42,137 nt of DNA, from contig NZ_RKMB01000040.1 in NCBI RefSeq assembly GCF_003797765.1, positions 1 through 42,137 on the forward strand. The letters are read 5' to 3'. A program made the translations under genes and the position numbers. Under the pieces are notes generated by a model. It was not told the origin of the DNA and did not search any database. It worked only from the letters and a program-made list of their open reading frames with translations. The stretch's first letter is position 1; each line of letters begins with the position of its first letter. The DNA comes from Ramlibacter sp. WS9. GTDB taxonomy: Bacteria; Pseudomonadota; Gammaproteobacteria; Burkholderiales; Burkholderiaceae_C. This document shows positions 32,307 through 41,350 of the stretch, one piece after another.

Positions 32307-34172
32307 GTGAGCCAGCCCAAGTACCGCCCCCTCGAATTCGGCGTGACGCGCGTCGCCTTGCGCGACGGCCCCGCCGGCGAGCGCTATGTGCGCGCCGAGC
32401 AGCCCCTGGCCGAGCACGCCCGCCGCCTGACGGACCGTCTGGTTCATTGGGCCAACACCGAGCCCGATCGCACCTTCATCGCACGCCGCACCAGGAACGC
32501 GGATGGCAGTACAGGCGAGTGGCGCCGCATCTCGTACGGCGAGGCACTCGACAGCGCGCGTCGCATCGGGCAGGCCCTGCTCGACCGCGGGCTCGATGCC
32601 GAACGGCCTGTGGCGATCCTGAGCGAAAACGATCTCGAGCACGCGCTGCTGGCGCTGGGCTGCCTGTATGCCGGCATCCCTTACTGCCCGGTGTCGCCCG
32701 CGTACTCGACGGTGAGCCAGGACTACGAAAAGCTGCGCCACGTGCTGACGACGCTGACACCAGGCCTGGTCTTCGCCGCCGATTCGGCGCGTTACGGCAA
32801 GGCGATCACGGCGGCAGTTCCGGCCGACGTCGAAGTCGTGTTGACCCATGGCGCCATCGACGGCCGGGCAACGACTGCTCTCTCCGCCCTGCTGGCGACA
32901 GAGGCCTCGCCCACCGTCGACGCCGCGATGCAGGCCACCGGCCCCGACACCATCACCAAGTTCCTGTTCACCTCCGGCTCGACCAAGCTGCCCAAGGCCG
33001 TGATCAACACCCACGGCATGTGGTGCGCCAACCAGCAGCAGATGCGGCAGTCGATGCCGGTGCTCGCGCAAGAGCCGCCGGTACTGGTGGACTGGCTGCC
33101 CTGGAACCACACTTTCGGCGGCAACCACAATTTCGGGCTCACCGTCTACAACGGCGGCACGCTGTACATCGACGACGGCAAGCCGGTGCCCGCGCTGATG
33201 GGCGAGACGCTGCGCAACCTGCGCGAGATCGCGCCCACGGTCTACTTCAACGTGCCCACGGGCTTCGAAGCCATCGCCAACGCGATGAAGACGGATGACG
33301 CGCTGCGCCGCAACCTGCTGTCGCGCGTCAAGATGTTCTTCTATGCCGGCGCGGCGCTCGCCCAGCCGGTGTGGGACACACTGCATGAAGTGCAGGAGCG
33401 CGAGATCGGCGAACGCATCGTGATGGGCACGGGCCTGGGCATGACGGAGTCGTCGCCGTTCGCCGTGTTCGTCACCAACCCCAACGTCAAGGCCGGCTAC
33501 CTCGGCGTGCCCACGCCGGGCCTGGAACTCAAGCTGGTGCCGACCGATGGCAAGACGGAAATCCGCTACAAGGGGCCGAACATCACCCCCGGCTACTGGC
33601 GCGCGCCCGATGCGACCGCCGAGGCGTTCGACGAAGAAGGTTTCTTCTGCACCGGTGACGCGGTGCTGTGGATCGACGATAACGACGTGCATCAGGGCCT
33701 GAAGTTCGACGGCCGCATCGCCGAGGATTTCAAGCTCGCCACCGGCACCTTCGTCTCGGTCGGGCCGCTTCGCTCGAAGATCATCGCGGCGGGAGCGCCC
33801 TACGTGCAGGACGCGGTGATCACCGGCATCAACTTGAAGGAGATCGGCGCGCTGATCTTCCCCACCACCGCCATTCGCAAGCTGGCGGGCCTGCCCGACG
33901 GCGCGACGATGAAGGACGTGCTGGAGAGCCCGCCGGTCCAGGCGCACTTCCAGAAGGTGCTGGATGAACTCGCGAGCGGCGCCACGGGCAGCGCCAGCCG
34001 TGTCGCGCGCATGCATCTTCTGCACGAGCCCGCGTCGATCGACAAGGGCGAAGTCACCGACAAGGGCTCGATCAACCAGCGCGCCGTGCTCAAGCACCGC
34101 GAAGCGCTGGTCAATGCCTTGCACGACGGCACATTGCCGCATACCCTGACACCGAAAGAAAATACGAAATGA
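32307..34172 (+). CDS. Feruloyl/coumaroyl-CoA synthetase
   Basis: A 621-aa acyl-adenylating ligase. The ATP loop is FLFTSGSTKLPKAVINTHG, with MGTGLGMTESSP and FCTGDAV further on, and an unusually long C-terminal part that ends in GSINQRAVLKHREALV. Length and these features suit the feruloyl-CoA synthetase group (about 620 aa). The GTG at 32307 lies one base after the hydratase stop and replaces a longer frame that overlaps it. It activates hydroxycinnamates with CoA and ATP to start side-chain degradation. Confidence 0.87.
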   Translation: MSQPKYRPLEFGVTRVALRDGPAGERYVRAEQPLAEHARRLTDRLVHWANTEPDRTFIARRTRNADGSTGEWRRISYGEALDSARRIGQALLDRGLDAERPVAILSENDLEHALLALGCLYAGIPYCPVSPAYSTVSQDYEKLRHVLTTLTPGLVFAADSARYGKAITAAVPADVEVVLTHGAIDGRATTALSALLATEASPTVDAAMQATGPDTITKFLFTSGSTKLPKAVINTHGMWCANQQQMRQSMPVLAQEPPVLVDWLPWNHTFGGNHNFGLTVYNGGTLYIDDGKPVPALMGETLRNLREIAPTVYFNVPTGFEAIANAMKTDDALRRNLLSRVKMFFYAGAALAQPVWDTLHEVQEREIGERIVMGTGLGMTESSPFAVFVTNPNVKAGYLGVPTPGLELKLVPTDGKTEIRYKGPNITPGYWRAPDATAEAFDEEGFFCTGDAVLWIDDNDVHQGLKFDGRIAEDFKLATGTFVSVGPLRSKIIAAGAPYVQDAVITGINLKEIGALIFPTTAIRKLAGLPDGATMKDVLESPPVQAHFQKVLDELASGATGSASRVARMHLLHEPASIDKGEVTDKGSINQRAVLKHREALVNALHDGTLPHTLTPKENTK

Positions 34173-34933
34173 AGATCGAAGGACAAGCCGCACTGGTGAC
34201 CGGCGGCGCATCGGGCCTGGGCGAAGCGACAGCGCGGGAACTCGCGCGGCTGGGCGCGAAGGTCGCGGTGCTCGACGTCAATCTCGAACTGGCGGAGAAG
34301 GTTGCCGCTGACATTGGCGGCGTGGCGTGCCAGTGCGACATCACGAACGCCGACAGCCTCTCTGCCGCGCTCACGAAGGCGTCCGCTGCGCACGGCCCGG
34401 CCCGCATCCTGATGAACATTGCCGGCATCGGCAGCGCCAAGCGCGTGGTGCAGAAAGACGGCAGCGCGGCGCCGCTGGAAGACTTCGCTCGCGTCGTCAC
34501 CATCAACCTCATCGGCACCTACAACGCCAGCCGGCTGTTCGCGGCCGAATGTGCCAAGCTGGCGCCGATGGAAGACGGCGAACGCGGCGTGATGATGTTC
34601 ACGGCTTCGGTCGCGGCCTTCGACGGCCAGGTCGGCCAGCAGGCCTATAGTGCGTCCAAGGGCGGGCTGGTGGGCATGACGCTGCCAATGGCACGCGACC
34701 TCGCGCAGCACGGCATTCGCGTGTGCACCGTGGCGCCGGGCCTGTTCTCGACGCCGCTGATGCGCCAGCTGCCTGAACCCGTGCAGCAGTCGCTGGCCGC
34801 GTCCATCCCGTTCCCGCCGCGGCTCGGCAAGCCGGAGGAATTCGCCCAGCTGGCCTGTCACATCGTCACCAACACCCACCTCAATGGCGAAGTGATTCGC
34901 CTCGACGGCGCATTGCGCATGGCGCCCCGCTGA
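34169..34933 (+). CDS. SDR 3-hydroxyacyl-CoA dehydrogenase (CouN/HSD10-like)
   Basis: A 254-aa SDR with GGASGLGEA for the nucleotide, VLDVN at the end of strand 2 (NAD preference), NIAGIG and the active-site YSASKGG. The overall pattern resembles HSD17B10-type 3-hydroxyacyl-CoA dehydrogenases. It overlaps the ligase gene by 4 bp. It would oxidise the beta-hydroxy-phenylpropionyl-CoA formed by the hydratase, feeding the CouO-like hydrolase. Confidence 0.83.
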   Translation: MKIEGQAALVTGGASGLGEATARELARLGAKVAVLDVNLELAEKVAADIGGVACQCDITNADSLSAALTKASAAHGPARILMNIAGIGSAKRVVQKDGSAAPLEDFARVVTINLIGTYNASRLFAAECAKLAPMEDGERGVMMFTASVAAFDGQVGQQAYSASKGGLVGMTLPMARDLAQHGIRVCTVAPGLFSTPLMRQLPEPVQQSLAASIPFPPRLGKPEEFAQLACHIVTNTHLNGEVIRLDGALRMAPR

Positions 34934-34964
34934 ACCCTACACTGATCACAAGCCAGGAGACATC

Positions 34965-35951
34965 ATGACCACTCGACGCCACTTCCTGAACCAAACGGCC
35001 GCCCTTGCCGCTCTCGGCTCAACGGGCCTGCCGCTCACCGCACGGGCGCAGAGCCTGGACCTCGCCAAGATCCTGTGCGGATTTCCGCCCGGCGGCACCA
35101 GCGACGCGATGTCTCGCCGCATCGCCGACAAGCTGCGCGGCAACTACGCGAACAACGTCGTGGTCGAGAACAAGCCGGGCGCCGGCGGCCAGATCGCCGT
35201 CAGCCTGCTCAAGGACAGCCCGGCCGACGGCAGCACCATGCTGCTGACGCCGTCGTCCATGCTGTCGATCTACCCCTTCGTCTACAAGACGCTGCCGTAC
35301 AAGCCGCTGGAAGACGTTCAGCCGGTCTCGCTGGCCTGCTACTTCAACCACGCCTTCGGCGTCGGCCCCGCGGTGCCCGAGAGCGTCAAGACCGTGAAGG
35401 ACTTCCTGGCGTGGGCCAAGGACAACCCCACCAAGGCCAACTACGGCTCGCCCGGCGCCGGCTCCATGCCGCACCTGATCGTGGGCCTCTTGAACAAGCT
35501 GACCGGCAGCGACCTGAAGCACATTCCCTATCGCGGATCGGCGCCCGGCATCCAGGACTTGCTGGGCGGACAGATCTCCGCTATGTCGTCGCCCGTCGGC
35601 GACTACCTGCCCTACCTCAAGTCGGGCAAGCTGCGCATCCTGGCCATCTCCGGCCTGAACCGCAGCCCGTTCGTGCCCGATGTGGCCACGTACCGCCAAC
35701 AGGGCTACCCGATCACCGTGCGCGAGTGGTACGGCGTCTTCCTGCCCGGCAAGGCCAAGCCGGAAGCCGTGCGCCGCGCCGCCGCTTACCTGCAGCCCGC
35801 GCTTGCGCAGCAGGACCTGATCACCAGCATGGCGCAGGTCGGCATGGAGGTGCAGTCTTCGTCGCCGCAAGTGCTGGGCGACCTGCTGCGTGCGGACGCC
35901 GAAGAATGGCGCCGCCTCATCAAGCAGATCGGCTTCACGGCAGAGTCCTAG
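34965..35951 (+). CDS. Bug/TctC-type binding protein, copy A
   Basis: A 328-aa exported binding protein with a Tat-like start (TTRRHFLNQTAALAAL). Bug motifs are GFPPGGTSDAMSRR, VENKPGAGGQIA, HIPYRGSAPG and the C-terminal FTAES end. CAGGAG precedes the ATG. It follows the hydroxycinnamate genes and precedes a close relative. Aromatic acid or hydroxycinnamate capture is inferred. No TctAB permease accompanies it. Confidence 0.87.
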   Translation: MTTRRHFLNQTAALAALGSTGLPLTARAQSLDLAKILCGFPPGGTSDAMSRRIADKLRGNYANNVVVENKPGAGGQIAVSLLKDSPADGSTMLLTPSSMLSIYPFVYKTLPYKPLEDVQPVSLACYFNHAFGVGPAVPESVKTVKDFLAWAKDNPTKANYGSPGAGSMPHLIVGLLNKLTGSDLKHIPYRGSAPGIQDLLGGQISAMSSPVGDYLPYLKSGKLRILAISGLNRSPFVPDVATYRQQGYPITVREWYGVFLPGKAKPEAVRRAAAYLQPALAQQDLITSMAQVGMEVQSSSPQVLGDLLRADAEEWRRLIKQIGFTAES

Positions 35952-36063
35952 CCCACCCCCGAAGCGGCCTGCGGCCGCCTCCCCCTCAAGGGGGCGCCAC
36001 TGGCGGCCCGGCAAAGCCGGTTCCGCGGTGGCCCCCGGATGTTCACCGATCGGAGATTTGTCA
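35952..36063. repeat. Multi-hairpin intergenic repeat between the two Bug genes
   Basis: A GC-rich spacer holding CCCCCT-ca-AGGGGG (35981-35994) and CCGGC-aaa-GCCGG (36008-36020), plus a GCGGCC-rich palindrome just before. I recall similar strings as common dispersed intergenic elements in Comamonadaceae, but this is memory and not a search. It may end the upstream transcript partly. Confidence 0.5.
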
Positions 36064-37053
36064 ATGACTACGCGCCGCCAATTCGTCCAGTCCGCCGCTT
36101 CGCTTGCTGCGCTCGGAGCCTTTCCCCTGGGCGCTTTCGCCCAGTCGTTCGATGCCGTGAAGATCGTCAACGGTTTTCCCGCCGGCGGCACGGCCGACAG
36201 CACCAGCCGCCGCGTAGCTGAAAAGCTCGGCGGCACGCCGTACTCCAAGAGCGCCGGCGTCGTCGAGAACAAGCCCGGCGCCGGCGGACGCATCGCCTGC
36301 GAAACGGTGAAGTCGGCCAATCCGGATGGCTCTGTGCTCCTGCTCACGCCCTACTCGTGCACCGCCATCTACCCGCACATCTACAGCAAGCTCAGCTACG
36401 ACCCGTTCAAGGATCTCGTTCCCGTGTCGATGGGCGCGGTGATGACGCACGCCCTCACGGTCGGCCCGATGGTACCGGCCAGCGTGAAGACGGTGAAAGA
36501 CTTCCTGGCATGGGCCAAGGCCAACCCGAAGGACGCCAACTACGGTTCGCCCGCCGCCGGTTCGACGCCGCACTTCCTGGCAGCGCTGCTGGGCATCAAC
36601 ACGGGCGTCGATCTCAAGCACGTGCCGTACCGCGGTTCGTTGCCCGCCGTGGCGGACATGCTCGGCGGACAGTTGGCTTCCACGTCGACTCCAACCGGCG
36701 ACGCGCTGGCCAACCATCGCGCCGGCAAGGTCCGCATCCTCGCGACGTCGGGCGCCAAGCGCACGCCGTTCACGCCTGAAGTGGCCACGTACGCGGAACA
36801 AGGCTTCGCCGACTTGACCACCGAAGAATGGTTCGGCTTCTACGCGCCGGCCAAGACGCCGGCATATGTCGTCGCCAACGCCAACGCCGCGATCAACGCC
36901 GCGCTGCGCGAGCGCAGCGTCATCGAGTCGCTGGCCGTGATGGGCCTGGTAGCCCACGGCTCATCGGCAGCCGACATGGACAAGAGCCAGAAGGAAGAAT
37001 TCGCGCGCTGGGGCCCGCTGGTCAAGAAGGTCGGCTTCACGGCGGAGTCGTGA
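36064..37053 (+). CDS. Bug/TctC-type binding protein, copy B
   Basis: A 329-aa paralogue of the previous gene. TTRRQFVQSAASLAAL forms the signal, followed by GFPAGGTADSTSRR, VENKPGAGGRIA, HVPYRGSLPAV and FTAES. Much of TVKDFLAWAK through ANYGSPAAGS matches copy A, so a tandem duplication followed by divergence is likely. A GGAG lies nine bases upstream of the ATG. It ends in a TGATG overlap with the esterase gene, which suggests that the two products work on related substrates. Confidence 0.87.
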   Translation: MTTRRQFVQSAASLAALGAFPLGAFAQSFDAVKIVNGFPAGGTADSTSRRVAEKLGGTPYSKSAGVVENKPGAGGRIACETVKSANPDGSVLLLTPYSCTAIYPHIYSKLSYDPFKDLVPVSMGAVMTHALTVGPMVPASVKTVKDFLAWAKANPKDANYGSPAAGSTPHFLAALLGINTGVDLKHVPYRGSLPAVADMLGGQLASTSTPTGDALANHRAGKVRILATSGAKRTPFTPEVATYAEQGFADLTTEEWFGFYAPAKTPAYVVANANAAINAALRERSVIESLAVMGLVAHGSSAADMDKSQKEEFARWGPLVKKVGFTAES

Positions 37054-38807
37054 TGAGCGCCGCGACGGGGCGCCGCGTGATGCGCGCCGCCTTGGCGGCC
37101 GCATGCGTCGCTGCGCTCGCCGGATGCGGCAGCACGCCGCATCGGCCCACGGCCAAGGCTGCCGCGCCCGCCAGTGCCGCGATGGCGTGCGACGCACTGG
37201 CTGCGCGCTTCGCGTTTCCGCAAACGCGGTTGCTGTCGGCTGAACGAATTGCCGCGGGCCAGCTGACCCTGCCGGGCATCGCCCAGCCCATGCCCGAGCA
37301 TTGCGTGGTCAAGGGCGTGATGCACGAGCGCACCAGTCCTGTGGACGGCAAGCGCTACGCGATCGGCTTCGAGATGCGCCTGCCCATCGCGTGGAACGGC
37401 CGCTTCTTCTATCAAGCGAATGGCGGGCTGGACGGCTTCCAGACGCCGGCCTACGGCGACATCCTGGGCGGCGGCCCCGCAACCAATGGCCTGCAGCAAG
37501 GCTTCGCCGTCATCAGCTCGGACGCCGGGCACGCCTTCGACCGGACGAGCCCGATCGGGGGTGCGACGTTCGGCCTCGATCCGCAAGCCCGCCTGGACTA
37601 CGGCTACAACGCGGTGGCGCAGCTCACGCCGATGGCCAAGACGCTGATTCGCACCTACTACGGCAAGACTCCGGACGTCTCGTATCTCGTAGGCACTTCG
37701 AACGGCGGCCGCCACGGATTCGTCACCGCGTCGCGGCTGCCGCAAGAGTACGACGGCATCCTGGTCAGTACACCGGGTTGGCGGCTTCCTCGCGCGGCAG
37801 TGGCCCAAGTCTGGGGCGCGCAGCAGTTCGCGGGCATCTCCAAACCCAACGCCTCGACCGGGCGGCCCGACCTCACGACGGCGCTCACGCCGGCCGACCT
37901 CGCGGTCTTCGCGCGAAGCGTCCTCGCCCGATGCGACGCCCTCGATGGCCTGGCGGACGGCATCGTTTCCGACGTGCAGGGCTGCCAGGCAGCGTTTCGC
38001 ATCGAGCGCGACGTGCCGACGTGTTCGGCCGCCACGGGTGCAGGCACGTGCTTGAGCGATGCGCAAAAGGCGGTGCTCGGCAAAGTACTGGCGGGGCCCA
38101 AAGACCGCGCCGGCGCGGCGGTGTACGCCGGCCTTCCTGCCGACCCGGGCATCGCCGGGCGCGACTGGGGCGCGTGGAAGTTCGTCAACAGCGTGGGCCC
38201 GCGCGACGCGATCGCCATCGCGTTCGTGTTCAGCACGCCGCCCGCTTCGCCCGCCGTGGTGACGGGCCAAGGCAACACACTCATCGACTACGCGCTGTCG
38301 TTCAACCTCGATCGCGACCTCCCCACCATCTTCGCGACCAGTGGCCCCTACACCGAATCGGCGATGAGTTTCATGACGCCGCCCGATCCGGCGATGCGCG
38401 CTTTCGTGGCTCGCGGCGGCAAGCTCCTGGCGTTCCACGGCACGGCGGACCCGGTGTTCTCCGCGCTGGACACCGTCGCGTGGCTCGATGCATTCCGGCA
38501 GGTGCACGTCAGCGCGGCAGACCAGCACGCGCGCCTGTACCTGGTGCCCGGCATGAACCACAGCCGCGGCGGGCCAGCCACCGACCAGGTCAACATGCTG
38601 GATGCGCTGGTGAAGTGGGTGGAGCAAGGCCAGGCGCCCGAGGCTGTTGTCGCGCAGGCGCGTGGGCCGGGTTCTGCCGTTCCCAACCCCGAGGTCCCGG
38701 CGACCTGGAGCCCCACGCGCACGCGCCTCCTGTGCCCCTACCCACAGGTCCCGCGTTATCGTGGCGGCGATGCGGAGTCCGCCGCCAGCTTCCGTTGCAC
38801 GCCATGA
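37053..38807 (+). CDS. Tannase/feruloyl esterase family lipoprotein
   Basis: A 584-aa esterase with a lipobox (AALAGC) for outer-membrane anchoring. Its nucleophile is Ser216 in GTSNGGR, the acid is likely in FHGTADPVF and the His is in PGMNHSRGG. These make up the family triad, and several Cys pairs add structure. It would release ferulate or coumarate from esters such as chlorogenate or plant cell walls, feeding the CoA pathway encoded upstream. The start overlaps the Bug stop by one base. Confidence 0.87.
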   Translation: MSAATGRRVMRAALAAACVAALAGCGSTPHRPTAKAAAPASAAMACDALAARFAFPQTRLLSAERIAAGQLTLPGIAQPMPEHCVVKGVMHERTSPVDGKRYAIGFEMRLPIAWNGRFFYQANGGLDGFQTPAYGDILGGGPATNGLQQGFAVISSDAGHAFDRTSPIGGATFGLDPQARLDYGYNAVAQLTPMAKTLIRTYYGKTPDVSYLVGTSNGGRHGFVTASRLPQEYDGILVSTPGWRLPRAAVAQVWGAQQFAGISKPNASTGRPDLTTALTPADLAVFARSVLARCDALDGLADGIVSDVQGCQAAFRIERDVPTCSAATGAGTCLSDAQKAVLGKVLAGPKDRAGAAVYAGLPADPGIAGRDWGAWKFVNSVGPRDAIAIAFVFSTPPASPAVVTGQGNTLIDYALSFNLDRDLPTIFATSGPYTESAMSFMTPPDPAMRAFVARGGKLLAFHGTADPVFSALDTVAWLDAFRQVHVSAADQHARLYLVPGMNHSRGGPATDQVNMLDALVKWVEQGQAPEAVVAQARGPGSAVPNPEVPATWSPTRTRLLCPYPQVPRYRGGDAESAASFRCTP

Positions 38808-38847
38808 CGAAGCGAGGACTGGCGCGCTATGCTCGCCGCTCCGCCCG

Positions 38848-39321
38848 ATGATGAACGTGCCCGCCCGCAAGACTCCCAGCCCCGCGCCCGCGGTTGATGC
38901 CGTCGACACCAGCTACCTCGAAGGCCTGCTGGGGTACAACGCGCGGCGGGCGGCACTGGCCGTCATCGAAGTCTTCATGGAGCGCATGGCGCCGTACGAC
39001 CTGAGGCCGGTGGATTTCTCCGTGCTCTCCCTCATCACGCACAACCCGGGCATCACATCGCGCCAGTTGTGCAGCACGCTGGGCATCCTGCCGCCCAACC
39101 TGGTGGGCATGATCAATGCGCTGGAAAAGCGCGAACTCATCGCGCGCAAGCCGCATCCGCGCGACGGCCGCGCCATGGGACTGCACCTCACCCCGAGCGG
39201 CCTGAAGTTGATGCGCGATGCCGAGCGCACCGCAGCGGCGCTCGAAGCCGAGGTCTCGGGGCGCCTCTCGCCCACCGAGGCCAAGACCCTGATCCGCCTG
39301 CTGAAAAAAGTCTACCTGTAG
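38848..39321 (+). CDS. MarR-family regulator of the hydroxycinnamate locus
   Basis: A 157-aa MarR protein: a helical dimerisation start, then the winged helix (NPGITSRQLCSTLGILPPNL, wing KPHPRDGRAMGLHLT). MarR proteins of similar loci (FerR/CouR) sense hydroxycinnamoyl-CoA. It follows the esterase and is read in the same direction. ATG 38848 is the first likely start. 38851 is next. A longer frame runs into the esterase and is rejected. Confidence 0.82.
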   Translation: MMNVPARKTPSPAPAVDAVDTSYLEGLLGYNARRAALAVIEVFMERMAPYDLRPVDFSVLSLITHNPGITSRQLCSTLGILPPNLVGMINALEKRELIARKPHPRDGRAMGLHLTPSGLKLMRDAERTAAALEAEVSGRLSPTEAKTLIRLLKKVYL

Positions 39322-39348
39322 TTTGCCTCGTTGCGGTTTGCTGACGCT

Positions 39349-39365
39349 GCTATTGTTTGTATAGC
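39349..39365. promoter_or_regulatory. Inverted repeat upstream of the winged-helix gene
   Basis: GCTAT (39349-39353) and ATAGC (39361-39365) are separated by 7 bp. It lies about 65 bp before the ATG at 39432 and within a low-GC pocket. It is a candidate operator for the following regulator. Confidence 0.4.
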
Positions 39366-39431
39366 GGCAAGTGCGTACACTCCGTTCCCCGCCGTCCAAA
39401 AAACAAAACCGGCTCGAGGAGCACGTCTGGC

Positions 39432-39752
39432 ATGAGTTCCAAGGAAAACGCCGCCATCAGCCAGCTGCTGGGGCTGCTGGAGGCGCGCTATGCGATCCGG
39501 GTGCTCTGGGCCTTGCGTGACGGCCATGCGCAGACGTTTCGCCTGCTGCAGGACAGCGTGGGCGGCATCACCCCCAACACCCTCAACACCCGGATCAAGG
39601 AACTGCGCGAAGCGGGACTCGTCACGCACGGCAGCGACGGCTACGTCGTCACGCCTGCGGGCGCCGATCTGCTCAAGCGCCTGCACGAACTGCCTGCGTT
39701 CGCGGCCAAGTGGGTCGCGAGCCAGATCAAGAAGAAAGAGAAAGCCGCATGA
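39432..39752 (+). CDS. Small winged-helix regulator (HxlR-like)
   Basis: A 106-aa protein made of a single winged helix: LLGLLEARYAIRVLWALRDG, then ITPNTLNTRIKELREAGLV as the recognition helix, then YVVTPAGADLL. This is the HxlR-type layout. The length is near the family minimum. GAGGAG lies about ten bases upstream. It overlaps the FAH gene by 4 bp and likely controls it. Confidence 0.78.
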   Translation: MSSKENAAISQLLGLLEARYAIRVLWALRDGHAQTFRLLQDSVGGITPNTLNTRIKELREAGLVTHGSDGYVVTPAGADLLKRLHELPAFAAKWVASQIKKKEKAA

Positions 39753-40924
39753 TTGCCCACCTCGAAGCCGCACGCGTGTTGCCGGCGGACGCGCACGATG
39801 CGCTGCTCATCGGCCGCGTGCATGTCGAAGGCACGGGAGCCGTTGTCGTGCAGGTGCGCCCCGACGGCGTGTTCGACCTGTCGCACCTGGCAGCCACGTG
39901 CAGTGAGCTGCTCGAACTGCCCGGCGCCGCCGCTGCCGTGCGCGCCAGCCAGGGAAAGCGCATCGGCGCCACGCCCGACATCCTGTTGAACAGCGCGTAC
40001 GACGCGCGCAAGCCTTCGCTGCCCTGGTTTCTGGCGCCGTGCGACCTGCAGGCGATCAAGGCCGCCGGTGTCACGTTCGTCGCGTCGATGCTCGAGCGCG
40101 TGATCGAGGAGCAGGCGCGCGGCGATGCATCGCGTGCGGAAGAAGTTCGCGCCGCCGTGGTCTCCGTGATCGGCGAAGACCTCGCGGCCGTGCGGCCAGG
40201 CTCCGCCGAAGCGGCGCGCTTGAAAGAGGTGCTGGTCGCGCAAGGCATGTGGTCGCAGTACCTCGAAGTGGGCATCGGCCCCGACGCCGAAATCTTCACC
40301 AAATCGCAGCCCATGAGCTCGGTGGGCACCGGTGCGGAAGTCGGCATCCATCCCGCCAGCACCTGGAACAACCCCGAGCCGGAGATCGTGCTGGCCGTGA
40401 ACGGCCGCGGCCAGGTGGTGGGCGCATCGCTCGGCAACGACGTGAACCTGCGCGATTTCGAAGGCCGCAGCGCGCTGTTGCTGGGCAAGGCGAAAGACAA
40501 CAACGCGAGTTGCGCGATCGGCCCATTCATCCGCCTGTTCGATGATGCCTTCGGCATTGACGACGTGCGCCAATGCGACTTGGCGATGCAGGTTCTCGGC
40601 CCGGAGGGCTTCGTGATGCAGGGCTCGAGCGCCATCTCCATGATCAGCCGCGACCCGCTCGATCTGGCCGGTCAGGCCATCGGTGCCAATCACCAATACC
40701 CGGACGGCTTCATGCTGTTCCTGGGCACCATGTTCGCGCCCACGCAGGACCGCCATGGCCCGGGCCAGGGCTTCACCCATGTCGTCGGGGACATCGTTGC
40801 GGTGTCGACCCCGCGCCTCGGTACACTCGTCAATCGCGTCAACACCAGCGACAAGGTGGCACCGTGGACTTATGGCACAGCCGCGCTCATGCGCGACCTC
40901 GCCCGCCGCGGACTGCCGCGTTGA
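39749..40924 (+). CDS. Fumarylacetoacetate hydrolase-fold enzyme (KdxD/XylX-like)
   Basis: A 391-aa enzyme with a long N-terminal region and a C-terminal FAH fold: EVGIHPASTWNNPEPEIVLAV, GNDVNLRDFEGRSALLLGKAK, and ANHQYPDGFMLFLGTMFAPT. Metal-binding acids are in this core. The pattern resembles 2-keto-3-deoxy-D-xylonate dehydratases (XylX/KdxD). Ring-fission hydrolases of the same fold are shorter. Substrate unproven. It could also serve sugar-acid catabolism, in line with the uronate locus. Confidence 0.72.
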   Translation: MIAHLEAARVLPADAHDALLIGRVHVEGTGAVVVQVRPDGVFDLSHLAATCSELLELPGAAAAVRASQGKRIGATPDILLNSAYDARKPSLPWFLAPCDLQAIKAAGVTFVASMLERVIEEQARGDASRAEEVRAAVVSVIGEDLAAVRPGSAEAARLKEVLVAQGMWSQYLEVGIGPDAEIFTKSQPMSSVGTGAEVGIHPASTWNNPEPEIVLAVNGRGQVVGASLGNDVNLRDFEGRSALLLGKAKDNNASCAIGPFIRLFDDAFGIDDVRQCDLAMQVLGPEGFVMQGSSAISMISRDPLDLAGQAIGANHQYPDGFMLFLGTMFAPTQDRHGPGQGFTHVVGDIVAVSTPRLGTLVNRVNTSDKVAPWTYGTAALMRDLARRGLPR

Positions 40925-40949
40925 ACCCATCAAAAGCAAAGGAACACCC

Positions 40950-41300
40950 ATGATCACCACACCCTCCGGCCTGCAATACGAAGACACGACCGTGGGCGGC
41001 GGCGCCGAAGCCACCAAAGGCCAGCACGTGCACGTGCACTACACCGGCTGGCTCTTCAACGACGGCCAGCAAGGCGCAAAGTTCGATTCCAGCCTGGACC
41101 GCAACGATCCTTTCGCCTTCTCGCTGGGCGCCGGCATGGTCATCAAGGGCTGGGACGAAGGCGTCGCCGGCATGAAGATCGGCGGCAAGCGCACGCTCAT
41201 CATCCCGCCGCAGCTGGGTTATGGCGCGCGCGGCGCGGGTGGCGTGATTCCGCCGAACGCCACACTGAAGTTCGACGTCGAACTGCTCGACGCCCACTGA
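40950..41300 (+). CDS. FKBP-type peptidyl-prolyl cis-trans isomerase
   Basis: A 116-aa single FKBP domain with VHYTGWLFNDG, FSLGAGMVIKGWDEGVAGMKIGGKR and PPQLGYGARGAGGVIPPNATLKFDVELL. No signal peptide, so it is cytosolic. It lies 25 bp after the FAH gene with AAAGGA before the ATG. A housekeeping folding enzyme, probably not part of the catabolic theme. Confidence 0.92.
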   Translation: MITTPSGLQYEDTTVGGGAEATKGQHVHVHYTGWLFNDGQQGAKFDSSLDRNDPFAFSLGAGMVIKGWDEGVAGMKIGGKRTLIIPPQLGYGARGAGGVIPPNATLKFDVELLDAH

Positions 41301-41322
41301 GCCGCTTCAGTCGTCATTGCGG

Positions 41323-41347
41323 CCCCGGATCGCGGGGCTCTCTCTTT
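41323..41347 (+). terminator. Probable terminator after the FKBP gene
   Basis: GCCCCG (41323-41328) and CGGGGC (41334-41339) form a strong stem, followed by a T/C-rich tctctcttt. It sits just 22 bp after the stop. Confidence 0.5.
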
Positions 41348-41350
41348 GGC

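Noticed and set aside
32202..38909. Other long antisense frames opposite the CoA ligase and the esterase
   Set aside because: Same reasons: strong sense-strand homology features, no ribosome sites or domains on the opposite strand.
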